Shown: positions 42,944 to 51,750 of the stretch, piece by piece
Layout of the letters: each line of letters opens with the position of its first letter
Numbering within the stretch: the stretch's first letter is position 1
Origin: Caballeronia hypogeia
GTDB taxonomy: Bacteria; Pseudomonadota; Gammaproteobacteria; Burkholderiales; Burkholderiaceae
Assembly: GCF_001544875.2 (NCBI RefSeq)
Contig: NZ_FCOA02000025.1
Coordinates: forward strand, 1-64,000
Length of the DNA stretch: 64,000 nucleotides
Direction of reading: 5' to 3'
Made by a program: the position numbers and the translations under genes
The notes under the pieces: generated by a model
What the model was told of the DNA's origin: nothing
Databases searched by the model: none
The model's input: the letters and a program-made list of their open reading frames with translations, nothing else

Positions 42944-44151
42944 CAGTCGATCTCCGTGGCTTCCGCCGCTTCGGCCACGCTCGTCACGCCTTCGCGCACG
43001 CGGGCGAACGCCGCATCGCGCAGCGTCGGCATGCCTTGCGCCTGCGCCGCGCGCGTGACCGTATGGGTCGCCGCGCGCGCGACGATCAGCTCGCGAATGT
43101 CATCCGATGCAGGCATCAGTTGATGCACGCCGACACGCCCGCGATAACCGATGCCGTGACAAGCCGGACAGCCGCGCGGCTCGAATGGATGGAAACCTGC
43201 GTCGAGCGGCAGCGTGGAACGCGTGCGACAGTGCTCGCAGAGCTTGCGCACCAATCGTTGCGCACTGACGAGCCTGAGCGCGGACGCGAGGTTGTAGGGC
43301 GCCACGCCGATATCGATCAGACGGGCGATGGCGGCGGGCGCGTCGTTCGTATGCAGCGTCGAGAGCACGAGATGACCGGTCTGCGCGGCCTTCACCGCGA
43401 CGTCGGCGGTTTCGGCGTCGCGAATTTCCCCGACCATGATCACGTCCGGATCCTGCCGCATGAACGCGCGCAGCGCGACCGCGAAGGTCAGCCCCGCCTT
43501 TTCGCGCACGCTCACCTGATTGATGCCCGCGAGCTGAATCTCGACCGGGTCCTCGACCGAGCACACGTTGCGCGCCTCGGCGTTGAGCATCTGCAGGAAG
43601 CAATACAACGACAGTGTCTTGCCGCTGCCGGTCGGCCCGGTCACGAGCACGAGGCCGTGCGGTGCGCGGATCGCCGCTTCGACCGTGCGGCTCTGCGCGT
43701 CGTCGAGGCCGAGCGCGGCGAGTGAAAGATCCGGCGGCAAGGCGTCGAGCCGGCGCAGCACGAGCTTCTCGCCGAACAGCGTCGGCAGCGAATTCACGCG
43801 ATAGTCGCCGATGCGCCCGCCCGGCAGCGTCAGACGCAGGCGGCCGTCCTGCGGCACGCGGCGCTCCGCGATGTCCATGCGCGCCAGCACCTTGATACGC
43901 GTGACGAACGCGTCGCGCAGATGGGGCGGCGGACGCCGCAGTACGTGCAGCGCGCCGTCGATTCGCAGCCGGACGCGCCAGTCGTACTCCCATGGCTCGA
44001 CGTGGATATCGGACGCGCCGCGCTCGGCCGCTTCGCGCAAGGTATCGGCGAGCAGCGCGACGGCGGGAGTTTCGGAATCGGATGCGGGGTCGGACGGCGG
44101 GCGAGCCGGGCGCGCGAAGGTTTCGAAGGCGTCGCGGGAAGGGGCAATCAT
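42943..44151 (-). CDS. pilB: Type IV pilus assembly / type II secretion ATPase (PilB/GspE family)
   Basis: Hexameric extension motor ATPase, 402 aa. The Walker A GPTGSGKT is at 172-179, with the Asp box ASDIHVEPWEYDWRVRLRIDG before it, Walker B MRQDPDVIMVGEIRD, and a CxxC...CxxC zinc motif (CEHC, CPAC) near the C-terminus. At 402 aa it lacks the N1 domain of typical ~560-aa PilB proteins, so it may be a GspE/HofB-like version. The gene symbol is by context. Confidence 0.85.
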   Translation of the reverse strand: MIAPSRDAFETFARPARPPSDPASDSETPAVALLADTLREAAERGASDIHVEPWEYDWRVRLRIDGALHVLRRPPPHLRDAFVTRIKVLARMDIAERRVPQDGRLRLTLPGGRIGDYRVNSLPTLFGEKLVLRRLDALPPDLSLAALGLDDAQSRTVEAAIRAPHGLVLVTGPTGSGKTLSLYCFLQMLNAEARNVCSVEDPVEIQLAGINQVSVREKAGLTFAVALRAFMRQDPDVIMVGEIRDAETADVAVKAAQTGHLVLSTLHTNDAPAAIARLIDIGVAPYNLASALRLVSAQRLVRKLCEHCRTRSTLPLDAGFHPFEPRGCPACHGIGYRGRVGVHQLMPASDDIRELIVARAATHTVTRAAQAQGMPTLRDAAFARVREGVTSVAEAAEATEID

Positions 44152-44225
44152 GGGCGTCGGACCGTGAGAGTCGAGATGATCCGATCATCCCGTCGCCGGC
44201 CCGCGACGCCCAGTCGGCCGAATGG

Positions 44226-45515
44226 CTAACGCAGCGCGCGCTTCGCGGGCGCGGAAGGGCGGAAGATTTTCACGGTGCGGATCGCCTGATCGTCGCTACG
44301 CATGACTTCGAAGGTCACGTTCGCGATCTGCACGGAGACATCGCCGTCGGGTATGTCTTCGAGCGTTTCGAGGATCAGGCCATTGAGCGTCTTGGGACCG
44401 TCCGTCGGCAGCGTCAGTTGCAGCCAGCGGTTCAGTTCGCGCAGCGGCATGCTGCCCGCGACGATGCACTCGCCGTTCTCGTCCCAGCCGCCGCGCGAGC
44501 CGGCGCCGCGCGGAATCGTCGTCGTGAACTCGCCGATCAGCTCCTCGATGATGTCCTCGGGCGTCACGAGCCCCTGCAATTCGCCGTACTCGTCGACCAC
44601 GATCGCGATGCGATGGCCGCTTTCCTGAAAGTACTGCAACTGCTGGAACACGGGCGTGCCGGCCGGCACGAAATAGGGTTCCGCGAGCAGCTCGCGCAGC
44701 GACTCGCGTTCCAGTTCCTGGTTATGCAGCGCCGACAGCGTCTTGCGCACGTGCAGAATGCCGAGCACGCGGTCGATGTCGCCCTGATAAACGAGGAGCT
44801 TGTTGTGATAGCACGTCTCGAGCTGATGCAGGATTTGCTCGAACGGCGCATCCATATCGAGCGCCTCGATGCGACGGCGCGGGATCATCACGTCATCGAC
44901 CGAGATATTTTCGAGATCGAACAGGTTCAGCAGGATGCTGCGGTGCTTGGTCGGCATGAAGCTGCCGGTTTCGAGCACGATTGTGCGTAGCTCTTCCGGC
45001 GAAATGCGCTGATCGCGCTTGTTCTTGGTGTTGATGTGCAGCGTGGCGAGGATCGCGTTGGCAAACAGGTTCACGAACCAGATGAGCGGCCGCGCGATGC
45101 GCATGAGCGGCGACAGCACGAGACTCGCGGGCAGCGCCACTTTCTCCGGATACGTCGCGCCGACGATCTTCGGCGCGATTTCCGCGAACACGATGATGAG
45201 AAACGCGATGACGCCCGTCGTGATCGACAGCACGAGGTTGTTATGGCCGAAGGTGCGCAGTGCGATGGAAGTGGTGAGCACCGGGATGATCGTGTTGATC
45301 AGGTTGTTGCCTATCAGGATCACCGAGAGCAACTGGTCGGTCTTGGCGAGCAGGCCCTGCGTGGTGCGTGCGCGTAACGACCCCTGGCTCGCCAGATATT
45401 TCAACCGATGGCGATTGAGCGCCATCATCGACGTTTCGGAGATCGAGAAGAAACCGGAAAGAATGAGAAGCAGAAAGATGGCGCAAATTTGCGCCCATAA
45501 GGGAAGGTTGTCCAC
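44226..45515 (-). CDS. HlyC/CorC (CNNM) family transporter with DUF21 and CBS domains
   Basis: Membrane protein of the CorC/CorB-like group, possibly involved in magnesium/cobalt efflux or resistance, 429 aa. The N-terminal DUF21 domain (about 1-190, with ILSGFFSISETSMMALNRHRL) has three to four membrane helices; it is followed by a CBS pair (about 200-330) and a C-terminal CorC_HlyC domain. The open frame reaches 45632, but that start falls in the tRNA terminator. I therefore chose the GTG at 45515 (VDNLPLWAQICA), though no clear ribosome site supports it. 'Hemolysin' is a historical label. Confidence 0.82.
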   Translation of the reverse strand: MDNLPLWAQICAIFLLLILSGFFSISETSMMALNRHRLKYLASQGSLRARTTQGLLAKTDQLLSVILIGNNLINTIIPVLTTSIALRTFGHNNLVLSITTGVIAFLIIVFAEIAPKIVGATYPEKVALPASLVLSPLMRIARPLIWFVNLFANAILATLHINTKNKRDQRISPEELRTIVLETGSFMPTKHRSILLNLFDLENISVDDVMIPRRRIEALDMDAPFEQILHQLETCYHNKLLVYQGDIDRVLGILHVRKTLSALHNQELERESLRELLAEPYFVPAGTPVFQQLQYFQESGHRIAIVVDEYGELQGLVTPEDIIEELIGEFTTTIPRGAGSRGGWDENGECIVAGSMPLRELNRWLQLTLPTDGPKTLNGLILETLEDIPDGDVSVQIANVTFEVMRSDDQAIRTVKIFRPSAPAKRALR

Positions 45516-45620
45516 GCGGTGATCGGGTAGGGGCGGAGATGGGAGGGAATATAACAGACGGGTTTGCAAGCTTGCCGTAGCTTGGGCAACCAACGCAATA
45601 CCGGCCAAGCGCGGAAAAGA

Positions 45621-45652
45621 AAAAACCCGCATGGCGGACCATGCGGGTTTTT
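45621..45652. terminator. Rho-independent terminator downstream of tRNA-Pro
   Basis: A perfect 13-bp stem AAAAACCCGCATG (45621-45633) and CATGCGGGTTTTT (45640-45652) encloses a 6-nt loop, with A and T runs on both sides so it works in either direction. On the minus strand it lies 9 bp after the tRNA CCA. Confidence 0.92.
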
Positions 45653-45660
45653 CGAAATTC

Positions 45661-45737
45661 TGGTCGGGGTGAGAGGATTCGAACCTCCGGCCTCTACGTC
45701 CCGAACGTAGCGCTCTACCAGGCTAAGCTACACCCCG
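45661..45737 (-). tRNA. tRNA-Pro (anticodon CGG)
   Basis: On the minus strand a 77-nt cloverleaf is clear. The acceptor arms are CGGGGTG and CACCCCG, and the CCA is encoded after a discriminator A. The T arm is GAGGTTCGAATCCTC. The anticodon stem CTACG / CGTAG holds the loop TTCGGGA, giving anticodon CGG, which reads CCG codons. It is transcribed leftward toward its terminator. Confidence 0.96.
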
Positions 45738-45784
45738 AATTTTCTACAACTCTTACTTGGACTGCTATGTCGTTAAAGTCTCGT

Positions 45785-46777
45785 TTAAGACTGTCTCGAC
45801 GTCGAGTAAGAACATAATTCTATCAGGCTCTCTTTGAAGATGGAAGGGGGGAATGAAGAAATTGCGTTGGCCGCTGCCTGAGCTTCTTTCCGCGCGCATT
45901 CCAGCGTGTGGTCCAGCGCGCCCGAAGTGGTGATCGCGTGGAAGATCGTGTCAAAGCGATCCGTGCCGCCCTGCTCGATGGCCTCGCGCGCGAGCGTCGC
46001 CTGCTCCGGCGTGCCGTGCTCCATCAGATAGATGAGCGGCAGGGTGGGCTTGCCTTCGCGCAGGTCGTCGCCAGCGTTCTTGCCCATCGATTCCGGCGTG
46101 CCCGTGTAGTCGAGCCAGTCGTCCATGATCTGGAACGCCGTGCCGATGCGCCGGCCGAATTCCGCCGCCGCCGCTTCGGTGCGCGCATCCGCGCCCGACA
46201 GCACCGCGCCCAGTTGCGCCGCCGCCTCGAACAGCTTCGCCGTCTTGTAGCGGATCACCTGCATGTAGCGCGCTTCATCGACGTCCGGGTCGTGCATGTT
46301 GAGCAGTTGCAGCACTTCGCCTTCGGAAATGATGTTGGTCGCGACCGAGAGAATCTCCATCACGCGCATCTTGCCGACGCTCACCATCATCTCGAACGAG
46401 CGCGAATACAGGAAGTCGCCGACCAGCACGCTCGCCGCGTTTCCGAACAGCGCGTTCGCGGTCTTGCGGCCGCGGCGCAGATCGGATTCGTCGACCACGT
46501 CGTCGTGCAGCAGCGTTGCCGTGTGGATGAACTCCACCACCGCCGCCAGTTCATGGCGATGTCCGGTCGTGTCGCCCAGCGCGCCCGAAACCAGCAGCAG
46601 CAGCGCCGGACGCAACCGCTTGCCGCCCGCGCCGATGATGTACTCCGAAATCTGGTTGATGAGCATCACTTCTGATGCCAGGCGCTGCCGGATGACGCGA
46701 TTCACCTGCTGCATGTCCTCTGCGATCGGGGCGAGCAGTGCGGCGGCGTTTGGGGATGAAGTGGCGGTGGACGACAT
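45785..46777 (-). CDS. ispB: Octaprenyl diphosphate synthase
   Basis: Trans-prenyltransferase making the long isoprenoid tail of ubiquinone, 330 aa. The first Asp-rich motif is in LLHDDVVDESDLRRG; the second is QIMDDWLDYTG. Small residues before the first motif (FIHTATLL) favour long chains. The open frame goes to a TTG at 46786, but the ATG at 46777 (MSSTATSS) is preferred. It is divergent from rplU, and works with coq7 in ubiquinone synthesis. Confidence 0.94.
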   Translation of the reverse strand: MSSTATSSPNAAALLAPIAEDMQQVNRVIRQRLASEVMLINQISEYIIGAGGKRLRPALLLLVSGALGDTTGHRHELAAVVEFIHTATLLHDDVVDESDLRRGRKTANALFGNAASVLVGDFLYSRSFEMMVSVGKMRVMEILSVATNIISEGEVLQLLNMHDPDVDEARYMQVIRYKTAKLFEAAAQLGAVLSGADARTEAAAAEFGRRIGTAFQIMDDWLDYTGTPESMGKNAGDDLREGKPTLPLIYLMEHGTPEQATLAREAIEQGGTDRFDTIFHAITTSGALDHTLECARKEAQAAANAISSFPPSIFKESLIELCSYSTSRQS

Positions 46778-46965
46778 GATCGGCAAGAAAGGTAATCCGG
46801 CGGATTATAAGGCGAATCCGACGAACGACGGGTGTCCGGACTGTCGAATCGCGCCGCGTCGACGGATTTCCGACACGTTTCGCCGGGTTTTCGCCGAGGT
46901 TCGCGCATGGACCCGCGCCTGGTTCGTTCGCGGAGCGCCCGCGGCGCGGCATATGCCGATGCGCT

Positions 46966-46994
46966 TTGACGTCGTGCGTAACCCTATGTATAAT
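46966..46994 (+). promoter_or_regulatory. Promoter of rplU-rpmA
   Basis: The near-consensus TTGACG (46966-46971) and perfect TATAAT (46989-46994) are separated by exactly 17 nt, 57 bp before the rplU start. It is the best sigma-70 match in the window, suiting a ribosomal protein operon. Confidence 0.9.
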
Positions 46995-47050
46995 CGCGTG
47001 TTTTCCCCCGCGTGGTGCGAGGGAAAAATGAATTCTGAGTGAGGTTCTCA

Positions 47051-47362
47051 ATGTACGCGGTCATAAAAACCGGCGGCAAGCAGTACAAAGTTGCCGTTGG
47101 CGAAAAATTGAAAGTAGAACAGATACCGGCAGACATTGACGCTGAAATCACGCTCGACCAGGTTCTCGCAGTAGGCGAAGGCGAATCGATTAAGTTCGGT
47201 ACGCCGCTGGTCAGTGGGGCTTCCGTCAAGGCTACCGTCGTGTCCCAAGGTCGTCACAAGAAAGTGACCATCTTCAAGATGCGTCGCCGGAAGCACTACC
47301 AAAAGCACGCTGGCCATCGCCAGAACTACACCGAACTGCGCATCGACGCGATCAACGCGTAA
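47051..47362 (+). CDS. rplU: 50S ribosomal protein bL21
   Basis: Ribosomal protein of the 50S subunit, 103 aa, as in E. coli. MYAVIKTGGKQYKV at the start and FKMRRRKHYQKHAGHRQNYT near the end are family signatures. A GAGG sequence precedes the ATG at 47051. First gene of the rplU-rpmA operon, upstream of obgE as in most bacteria. Confidence 0.97.
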   Translation: MYAVIKTGGKQYKVAVGEKLKVEQIPADIDAEITLDQVLAVGEGESIKFGTPLVSGASVKATVVSQGRHKKVTIFKMRRRKHYQKHAGHRQNYTELRIDAINA

Positions 47363-47387
47363 GCGCATCGGTTAAGGAGCTAAGCAA

Positions 47388-47648
47388 ATGGCACACAAAA
47401 AAGCAGGCGGGTCTTCCCGCAACGGCCGCGACTCCGAGTCGAAACGCCTCGGCGTGAAGGTGTACGGCGGCCAGGCAATCAACGCAGGCGGCATCATCGT
47501 TCGCCAGCGCGGCACGCGCATGCATCCGGGTGAGAACGTCGGCATCGGCAAGGATCACACCCTGTTCGCGCTGGCCGACGGTCACGTCAAGTTCGTGACC
47601 AAGGGCGCTGCGAAGAAGCACACGGTCGTCGTCGTCCCGGCAGCGTAA
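47388..47648 (+). CDS. rpmA: 50S ribosomal protein bL27
   Basis: Ribosomal protein whose N-terminal tail reaches the peptidyl transferase centre, 86 aa. It starts MAHKKAGGSSRNGRDSESKR, the conserved tail without the cleavable extension found in Firmicutes. A GGAG site precedes the ATG. It is followed by a terminator before obgE. Confidence 0.97.
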   Translation: MAHKKAGGSSRNGRDSESKRLGVKVYGGQAINAGGIIVRQRGTRMHPGENVGIGKDHTLFALADGHVKFVTKGAAKKHTVVVVPAA

Positions 47649-47678
47649 GTTTTTACGCACGGGCTTCAGGACCGAAAG

Positions 47679-47710
47679 ATGGCCCCGCGAAGTTCGCGGG
47701 GCCATTTTCA
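47679..47710 (+). terminator. Rho-independent terminator after rpmA
   Basis: Stem ATGGCCCCGCGAA (47679-47691) and TTCGCGGGGCCAT (47693-47705), closing on a tight loop, then TTTTCATTT. It separates the ribosomal protein genes from obgE, which probably has its own weak promoter or depends on read-through. Confidence 0.9.
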
Positions 47711-47791
47711 TTTGTATCGACAAACATGGTTATCGCAGACCGGCATCCGCCGGTCGCGGCAAAATAGCGGAAACACGGGACGGAGTAACGC

Positions 47792-48916
47792 ATGAAGTTC
47801 ATTGACGAAGCGAGGATCGAAGTCATCGCCGGCGACGGGGGAGATGGCAGCGCGTCGATGCGCCGCGAAAAGTTCGTCCCGTTCGGCGGGCCGGATGGCG
47901 GCGACGGCGGCCGGGGCGGCAGCGTCTACGCCGTCGGCGATCGCAATATCAACACGCTGATCGACTACCGCTTCTCCAAGAAGCATCAGGCGCGCAACGG
48001 CGAAAACGGCCGCGGCTCGGACTGCTACGGCAAGGGCGGCGACGACATCACGTTGCGCATGCCGGTCGGCACCATCATTTCCGATCAGGAAACGGGCGAG
48101 ATCATCGCCGACCTGACCGAGCACAATCAGCAAGTGCTGATCGCGCAAGGCGGCGCGGGCGGCCTCGGCAACCTGCATTTCAAATCGAGCACGAACCGCG
48201 CGCCGCGTCAGAAAACCGACGGCAAACCGGGCGAGCGCCGCATGCTCAAACTCGAACTGAAAGTGCTCGCCGACGTCGGCCTGCTCGGCATGCCGAACGC
48301 GGGCAAGTCCACGTTCATCTCGTCGGTGTCGAACGCGCGGCCGAAGATCGCCGATTACCCGTTCACGACGCTCGCGCCGAATCTCGGCGTGGTGCGCGTG
48401 GGCCCGAGCAAGAGCTTCGTGATCGCGGACATTCCGGGTCTGATTGAAGGCGCGGCTGAAGGCGCGGGCCTCGGGCATCGCTTCCTGCGTCACCTGCAGC
48501 GCACGGGTGTTCTGCTGCATCTCGTCGATATGGCGCCGTTCGATGAAAACGTCGATCCGGTCGCGGAAGCGAAGGCCATCGTCAACGAACTGCGCAAGTA
48601 CGACGAGACGCTTTACGAGAAGCCGCGCTGGCTCGTGCTGAACAAGCTCGACATGGTGCCGGAAGACGAGCGCGAGGCGCGCATCGCCGACTTCGTCGAG
48701 CGTTTCGAGTGGGACGGCCCGGTGTTCGAGATTTCGGCGTTGACAGGTCAGGGCTGCGAAGCGCTCACCTACGCTATCTACGACTACATTTCGCAGCATT
48801 CGGATGCATCGCGCGCGGCGGAAGCGGAAGATCTCGCCGCCGACGTGCGTTTCCGCGACGACGAAGCGAGTCAGCCGAACCCGGCGAACCAGCAGGCCAA
48901 TCAAGACGACGAATAA
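47792..48916 (+). CDS. obgE: Obg family GTPase (CgtA)
   Basis: Ribosome-associated GTPase involved in 50S maturation and stress response, 374 aa. The Gly-rich Obg fold spans 1-158 (GGDGGRGGSVYAVGD etc.), the G domain starts with GMPNAGKST at 166-174, and NKLD gives guanine specificity. The acidic, Gln/Asn-rich C-terminus (about 340-374) is typical of proteobacterial Obg. It is upstream of proB by 20 nt. Confidence 0.96.
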   Translation: MKFIDEARIEVIAGDGGDGSASMRREKFVPFGGPDGGDGGRGGSVYAVGDRNINTLIDYRFSKKHQARNGENGRGSDCYGKGGDDITLRMPVGTIISDQETGEIIADLTEHNQQVLIAQGGAGGLGNLHFKSSTNRAPRQKTDGKPGERRMLKLELKVLADVGLLGMPNAGKSTFISSVSNARPKIADYPFTTLAPNLGVVRVGPSKSFVIADIPGLIEGAAEGAGLGHRFLRHLQRTGVLLHLVDMAPFDENVDPVAEAKAIVNELRKYDETLYEKPRWLVLNKLDMVPEDEREARIADFVERFEWDGPVFEISALTGQGCEALTYAIYDYISQHSDASRAAEAEDLAADVRFRDDEASQPNPANQQANQDDE

Positions 48917-48936
48917 CCACGAGGAGAAAGCGCACG

Positions 48937-50055
48937 ATGCGTTCGGTCATCGCCGCTGCGAAGCGAATCGTAGTGAAAGTAGGGTCGAGCCTCGTCACCA
49001 ACGACGGGCGCGGGCTCGATCACGCCGCCATCTCGCGCTGGGCCGCGCAGATTGCGGCGCTGCGCGAGCAGGGCAAGGAAGTCGTGCTCGTGAGTTCGGG
49101 CGCGATCGCCGAAGGCATTCACCGGCTCGGGTGGACCAAGCGTCCGCGCGAGATCGACGAATTGCAGGCCGCCGCCGCCGTCGGTCAGATGGGACTCGCG
49201 CAGGTCTATGAGAGCAGCTTCGGCGCGCATGGCATCCGCACCGCGCAGATTCTGCTAACGCACGCCGATCTGGCCGACCGCGAACGCTATCTGAACGCGC
49301 GCTCCACGCTGCTCACGCTGCTGCGCCTGGGCGCCGTGCCGATCATCAACGAGAACGACACCGTCATCACCGACGAAATCAAGTTCGGCGACAACGACAC
49401 GCTCGGCGCGCTCGTCGCAAATCTGATCGAAGGCGATGCGCTCGTCATCCTCACCGATCAGCGCGGCCTCTTCACCGCCGATCCGCGCAAGGACCCGAAC
49501 GCGACGCTCGTCGAACAGGCCGACGCCGGCACGCCCGAACTCGAACAGATGGCGGGCGGCGCGGGTTCGAGCCTCGGGCGCGGCGGCATGCTGACCAAGA
49601 TTCTCGCGGCGAAACGCGCGGCGCATAGCGGCGCGAACACCGTGATCGCGAGCGGCCGCGAAGCCGATGTGCTGACTCGTCTCGCATCCGGCGAACTGAT
49701 CGGCACGCAACTGATCGCGCGCACGGCACGCATGGCGGCGCGCAAGCAGTGGATGGCGGATCATCTTCAGGTGCGCGGACACGTCGTGATAGATGCCGGC
49801 GCGGTCAACAAGCTCACCGCCGACGGCAAGAGTCTTCTGCCGATTGGCGTGATCGACGTGAAAGGCGCGTTCGATCGTGGCGAGGTGATCGCCTGCGTCA
49901 ACGATCAGGGGCAGGAAGTGGCGCGCGGCATCACGAACTACAGTAGCTCGGAGGCGCGGCTGATTCACCGGCGGCCCAGCGGCGAGATCGAAACTGTGCT
50001 CGGTTATATGCTGGAACCGGAGTTGATCCACCGGGACAATCTCGTGCTCGTCTGA
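48937..50055 (+). CDS. proB: Glutamate 5-kinase
   Basis: First step of proline synthesis, phosphorylating glutamate, 372 aa. The amino-acid kinase domain (VVKVGSSLVTNDGRGLD, VSSGAIAEG, INENDTV) occupies about 1-255, and a C-terminal PUA domain follows (about 275-365, DAGAVNKLTADGKSLLPIG). The ATG at 48937 has GAGGAGAAAG upstream. In this arrangement proA is not adjacent. Confidence 0.96.
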   Translation: MRSVIAAAKRIVVKVGSSLVTNDGRGLDHAAISRWAAQIAALREQGKEVVLVSSGAIAEGIHRLGWTKRPREIDELQAAAAVGQMGLAQVYESSFGAHGIRTAQILLTHADLADRERYLNARSTLLTLLRLGAVPIINENDTVITDEIKFGDNDTLGALVANLIEGDALVILTDQRGLFTADPRKDPNATLVEQADAGTPELEQMAGGAGSSLGRGGMLTKILAAKRAAHSGANTVIASGREADVLTRLASGELIGTQLIARTARMAARKQWMADHLQVRGHVVIDAGAVNKLTADGKSLLPIGVIDVKGAFDRGEVIACVNDQGQEVARGITNYSSSEARLIHRRPSGEIETVLGYMLEPELIHRDNLVLV

Positions 50056-50085
50056 GACGCCGTGCAACGTGCGAAGTGCAAAAGA

Positions 50086-50120
50086 CAAAGCCCGCTGAGC
50101 CGTAAGGCCAGCGGGCTTTG
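50086..50120. terminator. Bidirectional terminator between proB and the CNP1-like gene
   Basis: The outer stem CAAAGCCCGCTG (50086-50097) / CAGCGGGCTTTG (50109-50120) encloses a smaller GCC/GGC hairpin. A T/A-rich flank on both sides serves proB and the convergent gene. Confidence 0.82.
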
Positions 50121-50137
50121 TCATGAAGCCGGCCGCA

Positions 50138-50707
50138 TCAGCGCAGATTGATGTTGGTCTGCGTGCGCTTGTACTGGATGTTGTTCACGATCTGCTCGGC
50201 CGAACCCACCGGCAGCTTGCTCGCGCAGAAATAATCCTGATAGAGCGCGGCCTGATACGCGTTCAGTTCGCCATTCTCGATGCGCTTGAATTCGAACGCG
50301 GCGCCCTGATCCCAGCCATTTTGATCGTCGTTGATGCTCGCGTAACGGCGCCATTCGTAGGTGTCGCAACGAATGCCTTCGTAGTTGACGTTGCGCGCGC
50401 CCACCGGGCTCGTCACGACGATCACGTAACGCACGACGCCGTCCTTGCCGACCGTGAGCGTCGATTTATCGACGGCGAAGGTGAGCGGCGTGTTCTGCGA
50501 GACGTTGAACGCCAGCAGATTCGACGCCTTCGGCAGCGGCGGCATGGTATCGATTTTCTCTTCGGCCCAGGTCGTCTTGCGGTCGAGCAGATAGGTGAAG
50601 ACGCCGTCGTCCTGCGTGGTCGGGGTCTTGGAGCTGGAGCAGCCGGCGAGCGCGGCAAGCGTTGCCGCGGATGCCACGATTACCGCGAGTGAGGCTTTCA
50701 CTTTCAA
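50138..50707 (-). CDS. CNP1-like family lipoprotein
   Basis: Predicted outer-membrane or periplasmic lipoprotein of the CNP1-like family (pfam08750, recalled), 189 aa. A signal peptide with lipobox LAALAGC ends at about Cys24 and is followed by SSSKTP. The conserved part includes RCDTYEWRRYASIN and AAFEFKRIENGELNAYQAALYQDYFC. The frame is open to 50830, but a TTG at 50707 (giving MKVKASLAVIV) best fits a signal peptide; a GTG at 50701 is the alternative. The function is unknown; CNP1 was named for cryptic neisserial protein 1. Confidence 0.8.
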   Translation of the reverse strand: MKVKASLAVIVASAATLAALAGCSSSKTPTTQDDGVFTYLLDRKTTWAEEKIDTMPPLPKASNLLAFNVSQNTPLTFAVDKSTLTVGKDGVVRYVIVVTSPVGARNVNYEGIRCDTYEWRRYASINDDQNGWDQGAAFEFKRIENGELNAYQAALYQDYFCASKLPVGSAEQIVNNIQYKRTQTNINLR

Positions 50708-50842
50708 TTGGGTTTCCCGGAAAACTTGCGCGCGGGACGCGGGAGCGCCCGCCCGGCGGAACAAAGCGAGATGGCACGGTGAGCGATTCACCGTGCCATC
50801 GATCGAAGTTTGAGAGTCAACCTGCAACAAGAACGGCGGCGA

Positions 50843-51493
50843 TCAGTCGCACGACGAGCGCTGCACGATCACATGCACTTCTTCGCTGACCGTGCATTCT
50901 GCCTGAACCGTCGCGCCGGAGGCAGTAACGGCAGGCGCTTCGATCGTCATCGTCTGGACGACGCGCGGATAGCGCGGCCCATGATGCGCGGCACGCTCGC
51001 CGCGTTCGCCACGGGCGTTGGTCCGCCGCAGGAAGCGGGATAGCTCGGTAAGAGCCATTTGATAAACGTCGCGCTTGAACTCGATCACCGCATCCAGCGG
51101 CACCCAATACTCGTTCCAGCGCCAGGCATCGAATTCCGGATGGTCCGTCGCGCGCAGGCAGATGTCGCAATCGCGGCCCACCATGCGCAGCAGAAACCAG
51201 ATTTGTTTCTGACCGCGATAATGTCCGCGCACCTCGCGCTTGATGAACTTGTCCGGCACCTCATAACGCAGCCAGTCGCGCGTGCGACCGACAACTTTCA
51301 CATGCTCAGGCAGCAAGCCGGTTTCTTCGTGTAACTCCCGATACATCGCTTGCACGGGGGTTTCGCCGTATTTGATACCCCCTTGCGGAAACTGCCAGGA
51401 ATGTTCACGCAGCCGCTTGCCCCAAAACACTTCGTTGCGCGCGTTCAAGAGGATGATGCCGACGTTCGGGCGAAAGCCTTCACGATCCAGCAT
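50843..51493 (-). CDS. rppH: RNA pyrophosphohydrolase RppH (NudH)
   Basis: Nudix enzyme removing pyrophosphate from 5' ends of mRNA to start decay, 216 aa. The Nudix box is complete: G38-x5-E44-x7-R52-E53-x2-E56-E57-x-G59, following MLDREGFRPNVGIIL and SWQFPQGGI. E. coli RppH is 176 aa; this has a C-terminal extension of about 40 residues that is Arg/Thr/Val rich. The ATG at 51493 has AAGG upstream and is divergent from proS. Confidence 0.94.
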   Translation of the reverse strand: MLDREGFRPNVGIILLNARNEVFWGKRLREHSWQFPQGGIKYGETPVQAMYRELHEETGLLPEHVKVVGRTRDWLRYEVPDKFIKREVRGHYRGQKQIWFLLRMVGRDCDICLRATDHPEFDAWRWNEYWVPLDAVIEFKRDVYQMALTELSRFLRRTNARGERGERAAHHGPRYPRVVQTMTIEAPAVTASGATVQAECTVSEEVHVIVQRSSCD

Positions 51494-51526
51494 ACAGCCA
51501 CCTTCAAATCCTTTAAAATTGCTTTG

Positions 51527-51532
51527 ATTATA
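51527..51532 (-). promoter_or_regulatory. Candidate -10 box of the rppH promoter
   Basis: TATAAT on the minus strand lies 34 bp upstream of the rppH start codon in an AT-rich patch of the rppH-proS gap. The -35 region is weak. The same patch may also serve proS on the other strand. Confidence 0.4.
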
Positions 51533-51750
51533 AACAGTTAACGGACTCGGCGCACCGGCAGGAACCCCAATTCGGGGCACGATGTCCCCGAAGCGCCCGG
51601 CTCGTTTCGAGTCTGTGTTTGAGTCTTTTTGCCAGGCAAGCCGGGAAGCGGCAAAATCTGCTTCCCACGAACTGTTCCGTCGTCCACCATCGAATCGCCC
51701 GCTTCGGCGCTGAAACGCTCCGGAGCGCGCCGCTTTTGGATAATTTTTGA

